A stretch of DNA of 64,000 bases from Myxococcus xanthus (GCF_013116825.1 NZ_JABFNS010000003.1:1-64000); one strand, 5' to 3'. Shown: positions 19,568-29,508, numbered from the stretch's first letter. Notes: a model not told the origin generated them from the letters alone. Translations and numbers: made by a program.

Positions 19568-20146
19568 ATGGATGCATTGGACGTGTTGAACCAGGAGCAC
19601 CGCCACATCCAGCGCGTGCTGGTGGTCCTGGACCGGGCGGTGGCGAAGGGCCGCGATGGGGAGTTCGTCTCGGCCTCGCTCTTCCTGCGCGCCGCGAACT
19701 TCTTCCTCACCTTCGTGGACGGCAGCCACCACGCGAAGGAGATGGTGCTCTTCCAGACGATGGTGGCGCACCGGCTGCCGCTGGCGCCGGGGCTGCTGGC
19801 CCAGGTGTCCGGCGAGCACGGCACCGGCAGCGAGCACGCGGTGGCCATGCTCTGCGCGGCGGAGGCGATGCTGCGTGGCGGGGAGACGGACCCCGCGCGC
19901 ATGCTCGACGCGGCGGATGACTGGTTGCGCCTGTACCGGGGGCACACCGCGGTGGAGGAGGCGCAGGTGTTTCCCATGGCGCGGCGGCTGCTGCCCACGG
20001 GAATCCTGGACCGGATGCGGACGCGCTTCGCCCGAATCGAGGCGTCGCATGGCTCGCTGGCGGAGGCCGCTGACGCCATGGAGCGCGCCTTCACGCCCCC
20101 CCCGGCGGGACGTCTCTTCCCGCGCGGACCGGTGTGCTCGTTCTAG
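19568..20146 (+). CDS. Hemerythrin HHE domain protein
   Basis: A 192-residue four-helix-bundle protein of the hemerythrin-like (HHE) family. Candidate di-iron ligands are spaced as expected: NQEHRHIQRVL near the start, GSHHAKEMVLF, SGEHGTGSEH and HTAVEEAQVFP. Such proteins bind oxygen or nitric oxide or act in redox sensing. GAAGGGG precedes the ATG at 19568. It follows hemN closely, and this company with the cbb3 oxidase suggests a role at low oxygen or under nitrosative stress. Confidence 0.9.
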   Translation: MDALDVLNQEHRHIQRVLVVLDRAVAKGRDGEFVSASLFLRAANFFLTFVDGSHHAKEMVLFQTMVAHRLPLAPGLLAQVSGEHGTGSEHAVAMLCAAEAMLRGGETDPARMLDAADDWLRLYRGHTAVEEAQVFPMARRLLPTGILDRMRTRFARIEASHGSLAEAADAMERAFTPPPAGRLFPRGPVCSF

Positions 20147-20154
20147 AACGCGAC

Positions 20155-20185
20155 GGGCGCCGCGGAAGCACTTCCCGCGACGCCC
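20155..20185. terminator. Bidirectional hairpin between convergent genes
   Basis: GGGCGCCGCGGAAG (20155-20168) pairs with CTTCCCGCGACGCCC (20171-20185) with one mismatch and one bulge. It lies in the 65-base gap between the hemerythrin gene and the opposing DUF4476 gene. Confidence 0.6.
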
Positions 20186-20211
20186 GGAGTCCCGCTGTCT
20201 GCCCGCGCGGC

Positions 20212-20883
20212 TCAGTCCTTCGAGAGAATGCCGTCCAGCCGCTTCTTGTCGCTGGAGAAGGAGAAGTGGCTGTAGAGCATGTGGCCGTTCTGCGGGTCCA
20301 GGATGTACGGCTCCAACTCGCGCACCACGGCCAGCTTGTCCTGGGTGAACTGGAAGTTGCCCAGGAGCTGGCTCACCTGGGAGACCAGGAAGTAGTGGTG
20401 CTGGGCCGCCGAGACGAGCACGCGCATCTTGTCCTCGGCGAAGGTCTGCAGGGAGATGGAAGAGTGGATGCGGCGCAGCTCACTGTCCGAGATGGGCCGC
20501 ACCATCGGCTGCGGGGGCGGCATCGGCGGCGGCGGCGGCGGGAAGACGGTGGCGAGCAGCGGCGCCCTGTCCACCAGGTCCTGCACGGCGTTCAGCGTCT
20601 CCTTGGCCTTTCGGAACTTGTTGCGCTCCTGCCGGTTCATCCGCTGCTCGGCATCCTTCAGCAGTTGCTCCAGCCGGTCCAGGCGCTCGTTCAACTCCTG
20701 CCGGTCCACCACCACCTGGCTGCCGGTGTGCTGCGGCGGGTAGTTGGGATGGTGCGGATGGTGCGGCTGCGGCATGGGCTGGCCCGGCGGCGGGCTGGGC
20801 GGACGGCGCATCTCCGCCTGGGCGTGGGCGTCCAGGGAGGGAAGGGCGAAGAGGAGAGCGAGGGAGGTGATCAGGGCCTTCAT
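20212..20883 (-). CDS. Secreted DUF4476 protein
   Basis: A 223-residue exported protein. A signal peptide (MKALITSLALLFALPSLDAHA) leads to a Pro/His-rich stretch (about residues 25-55), a predicted coiled coil (RQELNERLDRLEQLLKDAEQ), a proline-rich spacer, and a C-terminal DUF4476 domain of about 95 residues (SDSELRRIHSSISLQ onwards). DUF4476 proteins are common in myxobacteria and Bacteroidetes, but their role is unknown. AAAGGA precedes the ATG at 20883. The next 193 bases upstream hold no gene. Confidence 0.8.
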   Translation of the reverse strand: MKALITSLALLFALPSLDAHAQAEMRRPPSPPPGQPMPQPHHPHHPNYPPQHTGSQVVVDRQELNERLDRLEQLLKDAEQRMNRQERNKFRKAKETLNAVQDLVDRAPLLATVFPPPPPPMPPPQPMVRPISDSELRRIHSSISLQTFAEDKMRVLVSAAQHHYFLVSQVSQLLGNFQFTQDKLAVVRELEPYILDPQNGHMLYSHFSFSSDKKRLDGILSKD

Positions 20884-21076
20884 GGGGAGCGTCCTTTCAT
20901 GTGCTCGAAGCATCCGACGCGCCGGGGCCGGTTACATTCAACCGGACGCGGTAGGGCGTGCAGCCTGCCTCCGGACCACGGAAGTTCCCCCTGGAGCGGC
21001 CTGGGCCGTCCTCGCGCCGCCGTGCGTATCCCATGACTCCCGGGGGATGGGTAGCCCCCCTGTGTCTTTACCTGAG

Positions 21077-21685
21077 TCAGGGAAGCGCGGTGCGCTTGGA
21101 CTGCACCTCGCCGTCCGGCGACATTTCGTAGACGAGCGGCACCCCGGTGGCCAGCTCCAGCCCCACCACCTGCTCCCCCGTGAGGTTGTCCAGCCGCATC
21201 ACCAGGGAACGGTTGGAGTTGCCGTGGGCCACCACCAGCACGTTCTTCCCCAGGCGCAGGTCCCCGGTGATGGCCCGCTCATAGAACGGCAACACGCGCT
21301 CCGCTGTCATCGCCAGGGACTCGCCGTTGGGGGGCGGCACGTCGAAGGAGCGGCGCCACTCCTTGATTTGCGCGTCCCCCCAGCGCTTCGCGGCGTCCGC
21401 CTTGTTGAGCCCCTGCAGGTCGCCGTAGTTGCGCTCGTTGAGGGCGGCGTCCCGGATGGTGGGGACCTGCTGTCCCAACGCGTCCAGGAGGATGGACAGC
21501 GTCTCCTGCGCCCGGATGAGCGCTGACGTATAGGCGACGTCGAACTTCATCCCTTTCAGCGCCTCCGCCGCGCGCCGGGCCTCCTGGCGCCCCTGGTCGG
21601 TGAGGGGGACGTCGACGAGGCCGGTGAAGCGGTTCTCTTGATTCCACAGCGACTGACCGTGTCGGACCAGGACGAGGGTAGGCAT
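21077..21685 (-). CDS. gpmA: 2,3-bisphosphoglycerate-dependent phosphoglycerate mutase
   Basis: A 202-residue histidine-phosphatase-fold enzyme interconverting 3- and 2-phosphoglycerate in glycolysis. The phosphohistidine motif is [10 protein letters not shown] near the N-terminus; the second catalytic histidine is in [27 protein letters not shown] is the dPGM-specific segment that separates it from general phosphatases. It is shorter than the 250-residue enteric GpmA, lacking part of the C-terminal region, as in other short dPGMs. The ATG at 21685 has GGAGG two bases before it, which is rather close. Confidence 0.88.
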   Translation of the reverse strand: MPTLVLVRHGQSLWNQENRFTGLVDVPLTDQGRQEARRAAEALKGMKFDVAYTSALIRAQETLSILLDALGQQVPTIRDAALNERNYGDLQGLNKADAAKRWGDAQIKEWRRSFDVPPPNGESLAMTAERVLPFYERAITGDLRLGKNVLVVAHGNSNRSLVMRLDNLTGEQVVGLELATGVPLVYEMSPDGEVQSKRTALP

Positions 21686-21779
21686 GGCCTCCAGGTAATC
21701 CCGAAGCCCGGGGGCGGCCAGGGGGGGACGTGTCCACCCGGGGCCAGGCGTTCCAGGCTCCACAGTCTCGCGCTCCGTT

Positions 21780-21985
21780 CAGGCTGCTTCTCGTGCGGTG
21801 CCCCTGGTGGAGCCGGGGCCCATCACGGGGGCCTGGAAGAGGTGGTCGCCGCGACGGGCTGGGTGCGGACGCTGGGGGGCGTGGACGTGTACCTGGCGGT
21901 ACGGGCCCGAGTGCCGGGGCTGCGGCGGGCGGACCTGGGCGCTGGGGAGGGAGGCCGGAGCCTCAGCCCTGGAGCATCCGCGTGA
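21780..21985 (+). pseudogene. Possible remnant of an AlkZ-like winged-helix gene
   Basis: Frame 2 here encodes GLEEVVAATGWVRTL followed by GGVDVYLAVRARVPGLRRAD. This resembles the first winged-helix segment of AlkZ-type DNA glycosylase homologues. The match fades on both sides, and the frame runs into the end of the opposing VOC gene. I judge it a fragment from memory of the family only; it could also be chance coding. Confidence 0.35.
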
Positions 21986-22442
21986 AGCGGCGCTGCATCT
22001 CCTCGGGGGACACGTTCTCGATGCGGGCGTTGAGGGCCCAGCGATGGCCGAATGGATCTCTCAGGTGCGCCGAGCGTTCGCCGTAGAACTCGTCCTGGAT
22101 GGGGCGCTCCAGGGTTGCGCCCGCGTCGATGGCACGCTGGGCGGCGGCGTCCACGTCATCCACCCGGAGGTTCAGCGAGCACGTCGTGCCCCCGCGGCTC
22201 TGGGGGCCCAGGATGTCGTACTCCGGGTATTCGTCCGCGAGCATCAGCGTCACACCGCCCAGGTCCATCTCCGCGTGGCCCACGCGCCCGCTCGGCTCGG
22301 TGAGCCGGTACTTCTCCTGTGCGCCGAAGGCCCGTGTGTAGAAGTCGAGCGCGGCGGGCGCGTCCTTCGTCACCAGGGCCAGGGAGAGGCGGGGGCCCTC
22401 GGGGAGCGTCGTGGCGGAGGAGGACGGGTTCTTGTCGTTCAT
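21963..22442 (-). CDS. VOC (glyoxalase/PhnB-like) family protein
   Basis: A 159-residue protein of the vicinal-oxygen-chelate fold, two beta-alpha-beta-beta-beta repeats. ALDFYTRAFGAQEKYRLTEP is the usual start of the first repeat, and ERSAHLRDPFGHRWAL closes the second, as in PhnB-like proteins. Metal ligands are not all clear, and the substrate cannot be inferred; relatives include resistance proteins and epimerases. AGAAAG precedes the ATG. It is in the same direction as the DUF188 gene upstream, with a 71-base gap. Confidence 0.87.
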   Translation of the reverse strand: MNDKNPSSSATTLPEGPRLSLALVTKDAPAALDFYTRAFGAQEKYRLTEPSGRVGHAEMDLGGVTLMLADEYPEYDILGPQSRGGTTCSLNLRVDDVDAAAQRAIDAGATLERPIQDEFYGERSAHLRDPFGHRWALNARIENVSPEEMQRRFTRMLQG

Positions 22443-22513
22443 AGAGTATCTTTCTGGGTGGGTGTGGATGCCAGGAGGATGCCTCCGCCGCGCTCGGAGG
22501 GATTGGACGAATT

Positions 22514-22975
22514 CTACTTAGGCTCCGTTTTCGCTAGCCGGGTCAGTTCGCGGTCCAGGGCGCCTGCGAACTGCTGCCGGTCCTGTGCCGAGTAGCCGTC
22601 CGGGCCTCCGGTCATCACGCCGCTCTCCCGGAGCTCCTGCATGAAGTTCCGGACGGAGAGCCGCTCGGCGACGTTCTCCTCGGTGAAGACCTCTCCGCGC
22701 GGGTCCAGCACCACGACGCCCTTGGGCACGAGCAGCGCGGCGAGCGGAATGTCCTGGGTGATGGCCAGGTCCCCCGGCTGCGCCTGCTGGGCGATGTGTC
22801 GGTCGGCGACGTCGAGGCCCGCGCCCACCTGCACGCTGGAGACGTAGGCCAGCCGGGGCAGGGAGAGCGCGTGGTTGGCCACGAAGACGGTGTGGACCTT
22901 CACGCGCTGACCAGCACGCAGGATGATGTCCCGGACGGGGCCCGGGCAGGCATCGGCATCGACCCAGATTTTCAT
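22514..22975 (-). CDS. YaiI/YqxD (DUF188, UPF0178) family protein
   Basis: A 153-residue protein of the UPF0178 family, which has a PIN-like nuclease fold. It begins with MKIWVDADACPGPVRDII, carrying the conserved acidic residues, and contains GDLAITQDIPLAALL and a C-terminal MTGGPDGYSAQDRQQFAGAL that typify the family. No activity is established; a nuclease role is only inferred from the fold. Confidence 0.9.
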   Translation of the reverse strand: MKIWVDADACPGPVRDIILRAGQRVKVHTVFVANHALSLPRLAYVSSVQVGAGLDVADRHIAQQAQPGDLAITQDIPLAALLVPKGVVVLDPRGEVFTEENVAERLSVRNFMQELRESGVMTGGPDGYSAQDRQQFAGALDRELTRLAKTEPK

Positions 22976-23315
22976 ACGGACGCGACTATCTCAGGAACCG
23001 CGCGCGGACTCACCCACGGCGCGCCGAGCGCCCGTACCTTCCGGCCCAAGGCCCAGCGCGGACTCCAGGCGGGCGCGGTGGCTGCACCCGGTGCGTACGG
23101 CTGTTCTGTCGGTGTCCAGGACCAGCAGGTTCTCTCCCTGTGACAGCGTCTCCAAACTGGGCGACAGGGATGCCTTGGACGCCGGTGGGGACGAACGGCC
23201 CGGGGACGGGGACAAGCCGTGAGAGGTAATCCCTTTGGGGCGTCAAGACGCAATGTGTTGTTCAGGATGGAAGGCGTCGGCCGGGGGCTTTGTGGAAGGA
23301 CGGGTGGTCGCATCT
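22976..23315. other. Intergenic region, no gene seen
   Basis: This 340-base gap separates divergent genes. No frame reads like a protein. It presumably holds promoters for the DUF188 gene and the lipoprotein gene, but I see no clear consensus boxes. Confidence 0.5.
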
Positions 23316-23915
23316 ATGATGACGCCCATGCCTCTATTTTCAATGCGTGTCGTCATTCCAATCATTGCCATCGCCCTGCTCACCACTGCTTGCGGTACCG
23401 AAGCCACCGGGGAATGCCAAGGCACTCTCCTGGGCACCCGTGTGAAATGGCCCATTGATGGAGAAATGTCCCGGTGGATCCGCAATGGCTCCGGCGGGAA
23501 TGGGCAGCACGGCACCTGGATTGTTCTGCGCTACGAGCCCAGGGGCGCCGTGGGCATGACGAGGTTCGGCGTGGACATCCGGCTCGTGAATGGGGCTGTC
23601 GTCAGCGGCGGGCCGGCGACGGTGGCGTTGACCAACGAGGACGGGCAGCGGCTGGTGCCGGCTACGGACTCGCTGGTGGTGGACTGGCTCGCCAGCGTGG
23701 CGACACACTCGACGACGGGCTATCCCGAAACGACGGGCGCGCCGGTGGCGGGCTCGGTGACCCTGGACGCGGTGAATGATGACCTGGCCGCGGGCCGCTA
23801 TGTCTATCGTTACAGGGATGGCAGTGAGCTGACCTGCACCTTCAACGTGCCATCGCCGGAGCGAGCCGCTGGCTTCTTGGGCGGGGACTACGAAGACGAT
23901 GATGATGACGATTGA
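23316..23915 (+). CDS. Putative lipoprotein with poly-aspartate tail
   Basis: A 199-residue exported protein of unknown function. The signal peptide ends in LLTTAC, a lipobox. The mature part looks beta-rich and includes alternating turns around VVDWLASVATHSTTG and RYVYRYRDGSELTC. The C-terminus is a run of acidic residues (GGDYEDDDDDD), which could bind calcium. Two adjacent ATGs (23316, 23319) and one at 23343 are possible starts; none has a good ribosome site. GC and codon use are less extreme than in neighbours. Confidence 0.7.
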   Translation: MMTPMPLFSMRVVIPIIAIALLTTACGTEATGECQGTLLGTRVKWPIDGEMSRWIRNGSGGNGQHGTWIVLRYEPRGAVGMTRFGVDIRLVNGAVVSGGPATVALTNEDGQRLVPATDSLVVDWLASVATHSTTGYPETTGAPVAGSVTLDAVNDDLAAGRYVYRYRDGSELTCTFNVPSPERAAGFLGGDYEDDDDDD

Positions 23916-23968
23916 ACCCTGCTCATGAATCGCGCACTCGCTCGTGGTGTGTGTTGTAGGGTGAGCAC

Positions 23969-24367
23969 ATGAACAAGAACACGGGTGGCTGCTTTTGCGG
24001 AGCGGTGCGGTATGAGGTGAGCGCGCCGTTGACGGCAGTGACGTACTGCCATTGCTCGAAGTGCCGAAAATGGCATGGGCACGTCGGGGCCTACACGGCC
24101 GTGGACCGGGATGGCTTCCGGCTCACGGAGGCGCACGGCCTCAAATGGCACACCGTCTCGCCCACGGTGCGGCGCGGCTTCTGCGTCGAGTGCGGTTCCA
24201 GCGTGCTGTTCGATGAAGCGCCTTCCGCGAAGATGTCGATTTGCGCCGGGACGTTGGAGTCGCCCACCGGCATCCGCGAGAAGGCGCACATCTACCTGGG
24301 CAGCAAGGGGGACTACTACGACATCACTCCGGGCCTCGTGGAGTACGACACCTTCCCTGGGAAGTGA
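23969..24367 (+). CDS. GFA-family (glutathione-dependent formaldehyde-activating-like) zinc protein
   Basis: A 132-residue protein of the GFA/CENP-V fold. Zinc-binding cysteines are in GGCFCGAV, YCHCSKCRKWHG and FCVECGSSVLFD. Founding members catalyse formation of S-hydroxymethylglutathione, but most relatives have unknown substrates. It stands alone, ending 16 bases before the opposing foldase gene. Confidence 0.9.
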   Translation: MNKNTGGCFCGAVRYEVSAPLTAVTYCHCSKCRKWHGHVGAYTAVDRDGFRLTEAHGLKWHTVSPTVRRGFCVECGSSVLFDEAPSAKMSICAGTLESPTGIREKAHIYLGSKGDYYDITPGLVEYDTFPGK

Positions 24368-24383
24368 CCCGTCGCGGTGAGGT

Positions 24384-25436
24384 TCAGGGGGCTCCGGCCG
24401 CCGCGTCGATGGCGTCCAGGGCCTCCACCCGCAAGCGCTCCTCCGGGGTGAAGGCGTCGAACAGCAGCCGCTGCACGGCGGCCTGACGCGCGGCGGGGTT
24501 CGGCTCGGACTGGCCCAGCGCCTCCCGGCGGGAACGGAACTCCGCCAGCCGCCGCTTCCACTCGGCCTCCTCGCGGTCCATGGCCTCCAGTCGCTCGGTG
24601 GCCTCCGCGCCCACGGTGGCCAGCCGGTGCTGGCGCAGGTCCTCGGCCGACGCACCGGATTCCACCAACTCCCGCTCCACCGCTTGCTGCCGCAGGGGCC
24701 GCAGCGCCTCATCGCGGCTGGCGCGGTATTCCACGGGGAGTTGTTCATCCAGCGCGGCGATGCGGCGCTCGCGCTCCTCGGGCGACAGCGTGGTGTCCTG
24801 CTGGAGCTTCATCCGCTCCACTGACACCGCGTCCACCCGCTCCTCGTCACCGAAGAGTCCCTCCGCCCAGGGGCCCAGGTGCTCGCGGCGCAGCTCGCGC
24901 AGGGACTCCAGCCGCGCGCCCACGTCCAGCACCGCGCCCCGTTGGTTCGCCGCGAAGGTTCGTGCCGCGTCGCGATACGCCAGGTAGTCATCCAGCACGC
25001 GCACGGCTTCCTCCATCGCCGCGGCTGGCAGATTCCTGGCCCGCAGCGAGGCGAGGATGCGCTCGCGGATGACGGGAAGCCCTTCCTCGCCCATCGCGGA
25101 AAGGTAGTAGTCGAACAGGCGGCGCAGGTCCGCCGACACCACCAGGTGACCCGACGCATCCACCTGCGCCGAGCCATCCTCCTCCGTGTCCTGGAGCGAG
25201 CCCGGCATGGGGGGCAGGGCGGGTGCGGCGGACGGGGTGTCCGCGGGCGACGCGCCGGGCACCGCACGACGCGGCGCCGGTGTACCCACGCGCGGCGCGG
25301 TGGGCATCGGCGGTGGGACCGCGGAGACAGCGGGCCCGGGCGGCGTAGGCGTCGCCCGGGCCTTCCACCATGAGAACACGCCCGCACCCAGCAGGGCGCA
25401 CAGCGCGGCTACGGGAATGACGGCGCGGTTCTTCAT
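24384..25436 (-). CDS. lifO: Lipase-specific foldase (lipase chaperone)
   Basis: A 350-residue membrane-anchored periplasmic chaperone that folds the lipase encoded just upstream. One N-terminal helix (residues about 7-24) is followed by a Pro/Ala-rich flexible linker to about residue 80, then an all-helical domain. The hallmark motif RxxFDY(F/C)LSAxGE appears as LRRLFDYYLSAMGEEG. The rest is charged helices such as SPEERERRIAALDEQLP. The gene starts 23 bases after the lipase stop, so the pair is co-transcribed. Confidence 0.9.
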   Translation of the reverse strand: MKNRAVIPVAALCALLGAGVFSWWKARATPTPPGPAVSAVPPPMPTAPRVGTPAPRRAVPGASPADTPSAAPALPPMPGSLQDTEEDGSAQVDASGHLVVSADLRRLFDYYLSAMGEEGLPVIRERILASLRARNLPAAAMEEAVRVLDDYLAYRDAARTFAANQRGAVLDVGARLESLRELRREHLGPWAEGLFGDEERVDAVSVERMKLQQDTTLSPEERERRIAALDEQLPVEYRASRDEALRPLRQQAVERELVESGASAEDLRQHRLATVGAEATERLEAMDREEAEWKRRLAEFRSRREALGQSEPNPAARQAAVQRLLFDAFTPEERLRVEALDAIDAAAGAP

Positions 25437-25459
25437 GGCGGTCCTTCGCGCGCGGCCGT

Positions 25460-26437
<978 letters not shown>

Positions 26438-26589
26438 TCAACGCGTAGGCCAATCACAGAACAGAATCAAGGCGCCTCCCGCATTATCAGCAAACCGGGT
26501 GAGCCCAGCTGTCGCATGTCCTTGCTGTGTTGCGTCAAGGATTCGCAGCGCAGTGCGTTGCGCGGAGCCGGCGCTGACGTTCGAAGGGC

Positions 26590-27228
26590 TTACGCCCCGG
26601 GCTGCGTGGCGGGATTGCCCGCGGGCGGGAGGAAGCGCGCTTCGTAGTCCGCGAGCAGCTCCGGGAAGACAATGCACTTCTGCGTTTCGGGATACACGCC
26701 GGTGGAGTAGCGGATGGCGGCGTAGCCGAAGATTTCCGTGAACAGCGCCAGCTTCGCCTCCGCGGGGGCCCGGCGGACGTGGTCATGGAAGGCGAGCACT
26801 TCTCCCTCCAACGAGAAGGGCCGCGCGTACATGGCATGGGGAATCACGTCATGGACGATGCGGAAGACGCAGTTCTCCTCCGGCGTCCACAAGGGATGCT
26901 CGCAGTGCTCGGTGTTGATTTCGAGCTGCCCCCGCTCCAGGTCCGCGACGATGTCCTCCGGGCCTGAGTAGACGGTGCGCGTCGAATAGCGGATGGACAG
27001 GCAGGGCCGGACGGCTTCGTAGACGTCGAAGGCGTGAGCCAGCAGGGCTCGCCAGGAGCCGCTGCATCCCTCATCAAGGTGCCGGGCGTCGGCTGCATAG
27101 GCATCCGTCACCCGGGTGGCGAACGCCAGCAGGGCGGCGGGTTGGAATGCGCGTGGCGCTGGGTCCGCATAGGCGGTGAGCGGAAAGCGTGCGTCAATGC
27201 GCTGGCGCAATTCGTTCAGCAACGTCAT
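26590..27228 (-). CDS. Conserved hypothetical protein
   Basis: A 212-residue soluble protein I do not recognise. It lacks a signal peptide or membrane segment. Potential functional residues cluster in CVFRIVHDVIPHA, VLAFHDHVRRAP and FGYAAIRYSTGVYPETQK; the histidines suggest a metal site. The ATG at 27228 follows GGGGG closely enough to act as a ribosome site. It lies upstream of the lipase on the same strand with a 200-base gap, so it is probably a separate transcript. Confidence 0.7.
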   Translation of the reverse strand: MTLLNELRQRIDARFPLTAYADPAPRAFQPAALLAFATRVTDAYAADARHLDEGCSGSWRALLAHAFDVYEAVRPCLSIRYSTRTVYSGPEDIVADLERGQLEINTEHCEHPLWTPEENCVFRIVHDVIPHAMYARPFSLEGEVLAFHDHVRRAPAEAKLALFTEIFGYAAIRYSTGVYPETQKCIVFPELLADYEARFLPPAGNPATQPGA

Positions 27229-27397
27229 GGAACGACCCCCGTGACGGCCATTGGAGCGCGTGGCCAACCTCTCCGTCAACAGCGCAGCCTTCCCCGAATG
27301 GGCTTGTTTGTCGCGCCTCATCCCTTGTGGAGAAGTGTGTGGGGTCGTTAGAACTGAGAGGCTTCCAGGTCCCACTTCCACCTAGGGCGTCTCTCTC

Positions 27398-27826
27398 ATG
27401 TCGAGCACTTCCTCCGCCGTCTCTCCGGCCTCCACGCAGTCCGCCCCTGCCGCCAGGGGATGGATGCTCTGGCTGGGACGCATGTTCACCGGACTCGTCG
27501 TCGCCACGCTCGCCTTCAGCGCGTCGATGAAGCTGGGGCAGTCACCCGAAGCCATCCAGGGAATCGAGAAGTCTGGCTACCCTGGCTCGGTGTTGCTGGC
27601 CATTGGAATTGCCGAGCTCGTCTGCATGGTGCTCTACGCGGTGCCACAGACGGCCGTCTTGGGCGCCATCCTCGTCACGGGCTACCTCGGTGGCGCCACC
27701 TCGACGCACGTGCGTCTGTCCGAGCCGTTTATCGCCCCCATCCTGGTGGGCGTTTTCGCCTGGGCGGGCCTCTTTCTGCGGGACGCGCGTCTCCGGGCCT
27801 TGCTGCCCCTGCGCCGCTCGCCCTGA
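27398..27826 (+). CDS. DoxX-like membrane protein
   Basis: A 142-residue protein with four membrane helices after a 20-residue Ser/Ala-rich N-terminus. MFTGLVVATLAFSASMKLGQ and the GYLGGATSTHVRLSEP loop are typical of the DoxX-like family. The family includes subunits of quinol oxidases, but these small stand-alone forms have no settled role. Confidence 0.82.
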   Translation: MSSTSSAVSPASTQSAPAARGWMLWLGRMFTGLVVATLAFSASMKLGQSPEAIQGIEKSGYPGSVLLAIGIAELVCMVLYAVPQTAVLGAILVTGYLGGATSTHVRLSEPFIAPILVGVFAWAGLFLRDARLRALLPLRRSP

Positions 27827-27905
27827 GCACGCGCCACGGCTCCTCTCCCGGAGCCAGGAAAGGCAATCGCGTGTGGCGGACTCACCCCGGCATCGGGCGC
27901 CGAAC

Positions 27906-28955
27906 CTATGCCTCCGACGGGAGGAGGCGGGAGAGCAGCTCGAGCCCTGGGGCTTGCAGGGGGATGCGCCCACGGAGCGCGGAGAAGAAGGACCAGCCAT
28001 GGTTCGCCAGCAGCACCACGCCCGCATCCGCCCCGGCGGCGAAGCCCATGAAGCCGGTGTAGCCCCGGATGACGGAGGCGCGCCACACCACCGGCTGACC
28101 GCGCACCTGCGTCACGCTCCACCCGAGCCCCATCTTCCCAGGGTTCGCCTCCGCGCGCGGCACATGGGTCATCTGCAGGGCACGCACGACGCCCGCGTCG
28201 CCCCGGCCGAGGTTCGCATCGAGGAAGCGGAGCAGGTCCGGAGCGGTGGCGTAGGCGGCGCCAGCTCCCGGCAGTGCGGGGAAGGTCCATTGGGGGACGG
28301 GTTTGCCTCGCGCCGTGTGGCCGGGCGTCAGGCGCGGCTCCTGCTCCTCGGACAGGCGCAGCGTGGTGTCGGCCATGCCCAGGGGCTTGAAGAGCAGGTC
28401 CCGCAACGCGTGTCCGTAGTTGAGCCCCGCGCGCCGGGAGAGGGCGTGGCCCAGCACACCCATCCCCAGGATGGAGGGCGCATAGCGGCGCGGCGGCGGC
28501 CATTCCGGCTGATAGGTTTGGAGGAACTCTCCGAAGTGTCTCGCGTCGTAATGGCCGAAAGGGTCCTCCATCGTCTGGGCGTCCTGCTCCAGGTTGGGAG
28601 GCAGGTGGGGCATTCCCGAGGTGTGTGTCGCCAGCTGCTCCAGGGTGATGCGGCCCGCCGTGGCGTGCGCGAGCAGCGACCGGGGAATCACCTCGGACAG
28701 GGGTATGTCGAGCCGTGCCTTGCCCTGGTCCACGAGCAACGCGAGGAGGGCCCCCGTGAAGACCGGGGTCAGCTCGCCCAGCGCGAAGAGGGTGTTCTCA
28801 GAGGGCGGCGCGCCCTTGCTCCGCAGCACTTCGACGTGATGCACGCCTCCCAGGGTGATGCCGGCGCACAGGGACGCCGTGCGATATCCGCGCACGTAGG
28901 CGCGGGTGGCATCATGGAGCAATTCACCGGGGGGCGGCTTCGGCACGGAACGCAT
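27906..28955 (-). CDS. Beta-lactamase-fold (serine hydrolase) family protein with degraded active site
   Basis: A 349-residue protein that aligns throughout with class-C-like serine hydrolases: NTLFALGELTPVFTGALLAL, ITLEQLATHTSGMPHLP, ILGMGVLGHALSRRAG, DLLFKPLGMADT. The catalytic SxxK is replaced: family members read GSVTKxFTA where this protein reads GELTPVFTG, losing both serine and lysine. The second motif Y-x-N is YAP, keeping only the tyrosine. The usual HTG near the end is RGYTGF. It is therefore probably not a hydrolase and may act as a binding or regulatory protein. No signal peptide is evident from the ATG at 28955. Confidence 0.82.
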   Translation of the reverse strand: MRSVPKPPPGELLHDATRAYVRGYRTASLCAGITLGGVHHVEVLRSKGAPPSENTLFALGELTPVFTGALLALLVDQGKARLDIPLSEVIPRSLLAHATAGRITLEQLATHTSGMPHLPPNLEQDAQTMEDPFGHYDARHFGEFLQTYQPEWPPPRRYAPSILGMGVLGHALSRRAGLNYGHALRDLLFKPLGMADTTLRLSEEQEPRLTPGHTARGKPVPQWTFPALPGAGAAYATAPDLLRFLDANLGRGDAGVVRALQMTHVPRAEANPGKMGLGWSVTQVRGQPVVWRASVIRGYTGFMGFAAGADAGVVLLANHGWSFFSALRGRIPLQAPGLELLSRLLPSEA

Positions 28956-29158
28956 GGCGGGCCTTCTACACCATGTGTCCGGAGCGGCCAGGGAGGGCCG
29001 GCGTCGGAGCGTCCGCGCCTTGCTGTCACACGCCTGCCTGGGAATTGACGGAATGTCATTCGCCCGCCGCGCCGGAGCCGACCAAGTGCGCGGAATCTTG
29101 GGAATGAAGCGTTGGAACGGCATGTGTAATGGCTTCCTGGCAACAGGAGGTCCACGCC

Positions 29159-29497
29159 ATGCCCGTTTGCCGTCCGCCCGTTTCCCCTGGGTTTTCCGCC
29201 ACGCGTCACTTCGTCGAGCGCAGCTCGCTTCGGCAGCTTCGTGACGATGTGCTCGACTTCATCCTGGAGTTTGGCATCCGGACCCGGGCGACGGGCATGA
29301 CGCACGTCACGGTGCTGGAGCGGGAGCTGCCTTGGGCCTGGCGGAGCCTGGATGTGGCACGGCAGGCGCGAGGGTGGATTGTCCTGCTCAATGACGAGGA
29401 GCGCCTCATCACCTGCTACCGGCGCGGCGATGCGAACCGCTTCATCCGCCGCAAGCCCAAGCACCGCATGTCTGGCGTCCAGCTTCAGGGCCTCTGA
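29159..29497 (+). CDS. Small hypothetical protein
   Basis: A 112-residue soluble protein without a domain I can name. An N-terminal helical segment (RQLRDDVLDFILEFG) is followed by short strands and a basic end (CYRRGDANRFIRRKPKHRM). The general shape recalls small RelE/DUF4258-like proteins, but this is weak. AGGAGG lies nine bases before the ATG at 29159. It is divergent from the beta-lactamase-like gene and converges on the pseudokinase gene with only 11 bases between. Confidence 0.7.
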   Translation: MPVCRPPVSPGFSATRHFVERSSLRQLRDDVLDFILEFGIRTRATGMTHVTVLERELPWAWRSLDVARQARGWIVLLNDEERLITCYRRGDANRFIRRKPKHRMSGVQLQGL

Positions 29498-29508
29498 GCG
29501 GGAGGCGC

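Noticed and set aside
22976-23315. Several short overlapping frames in the intergenic gap
   Set aside because: None has protein-like composition or a ribosome site.
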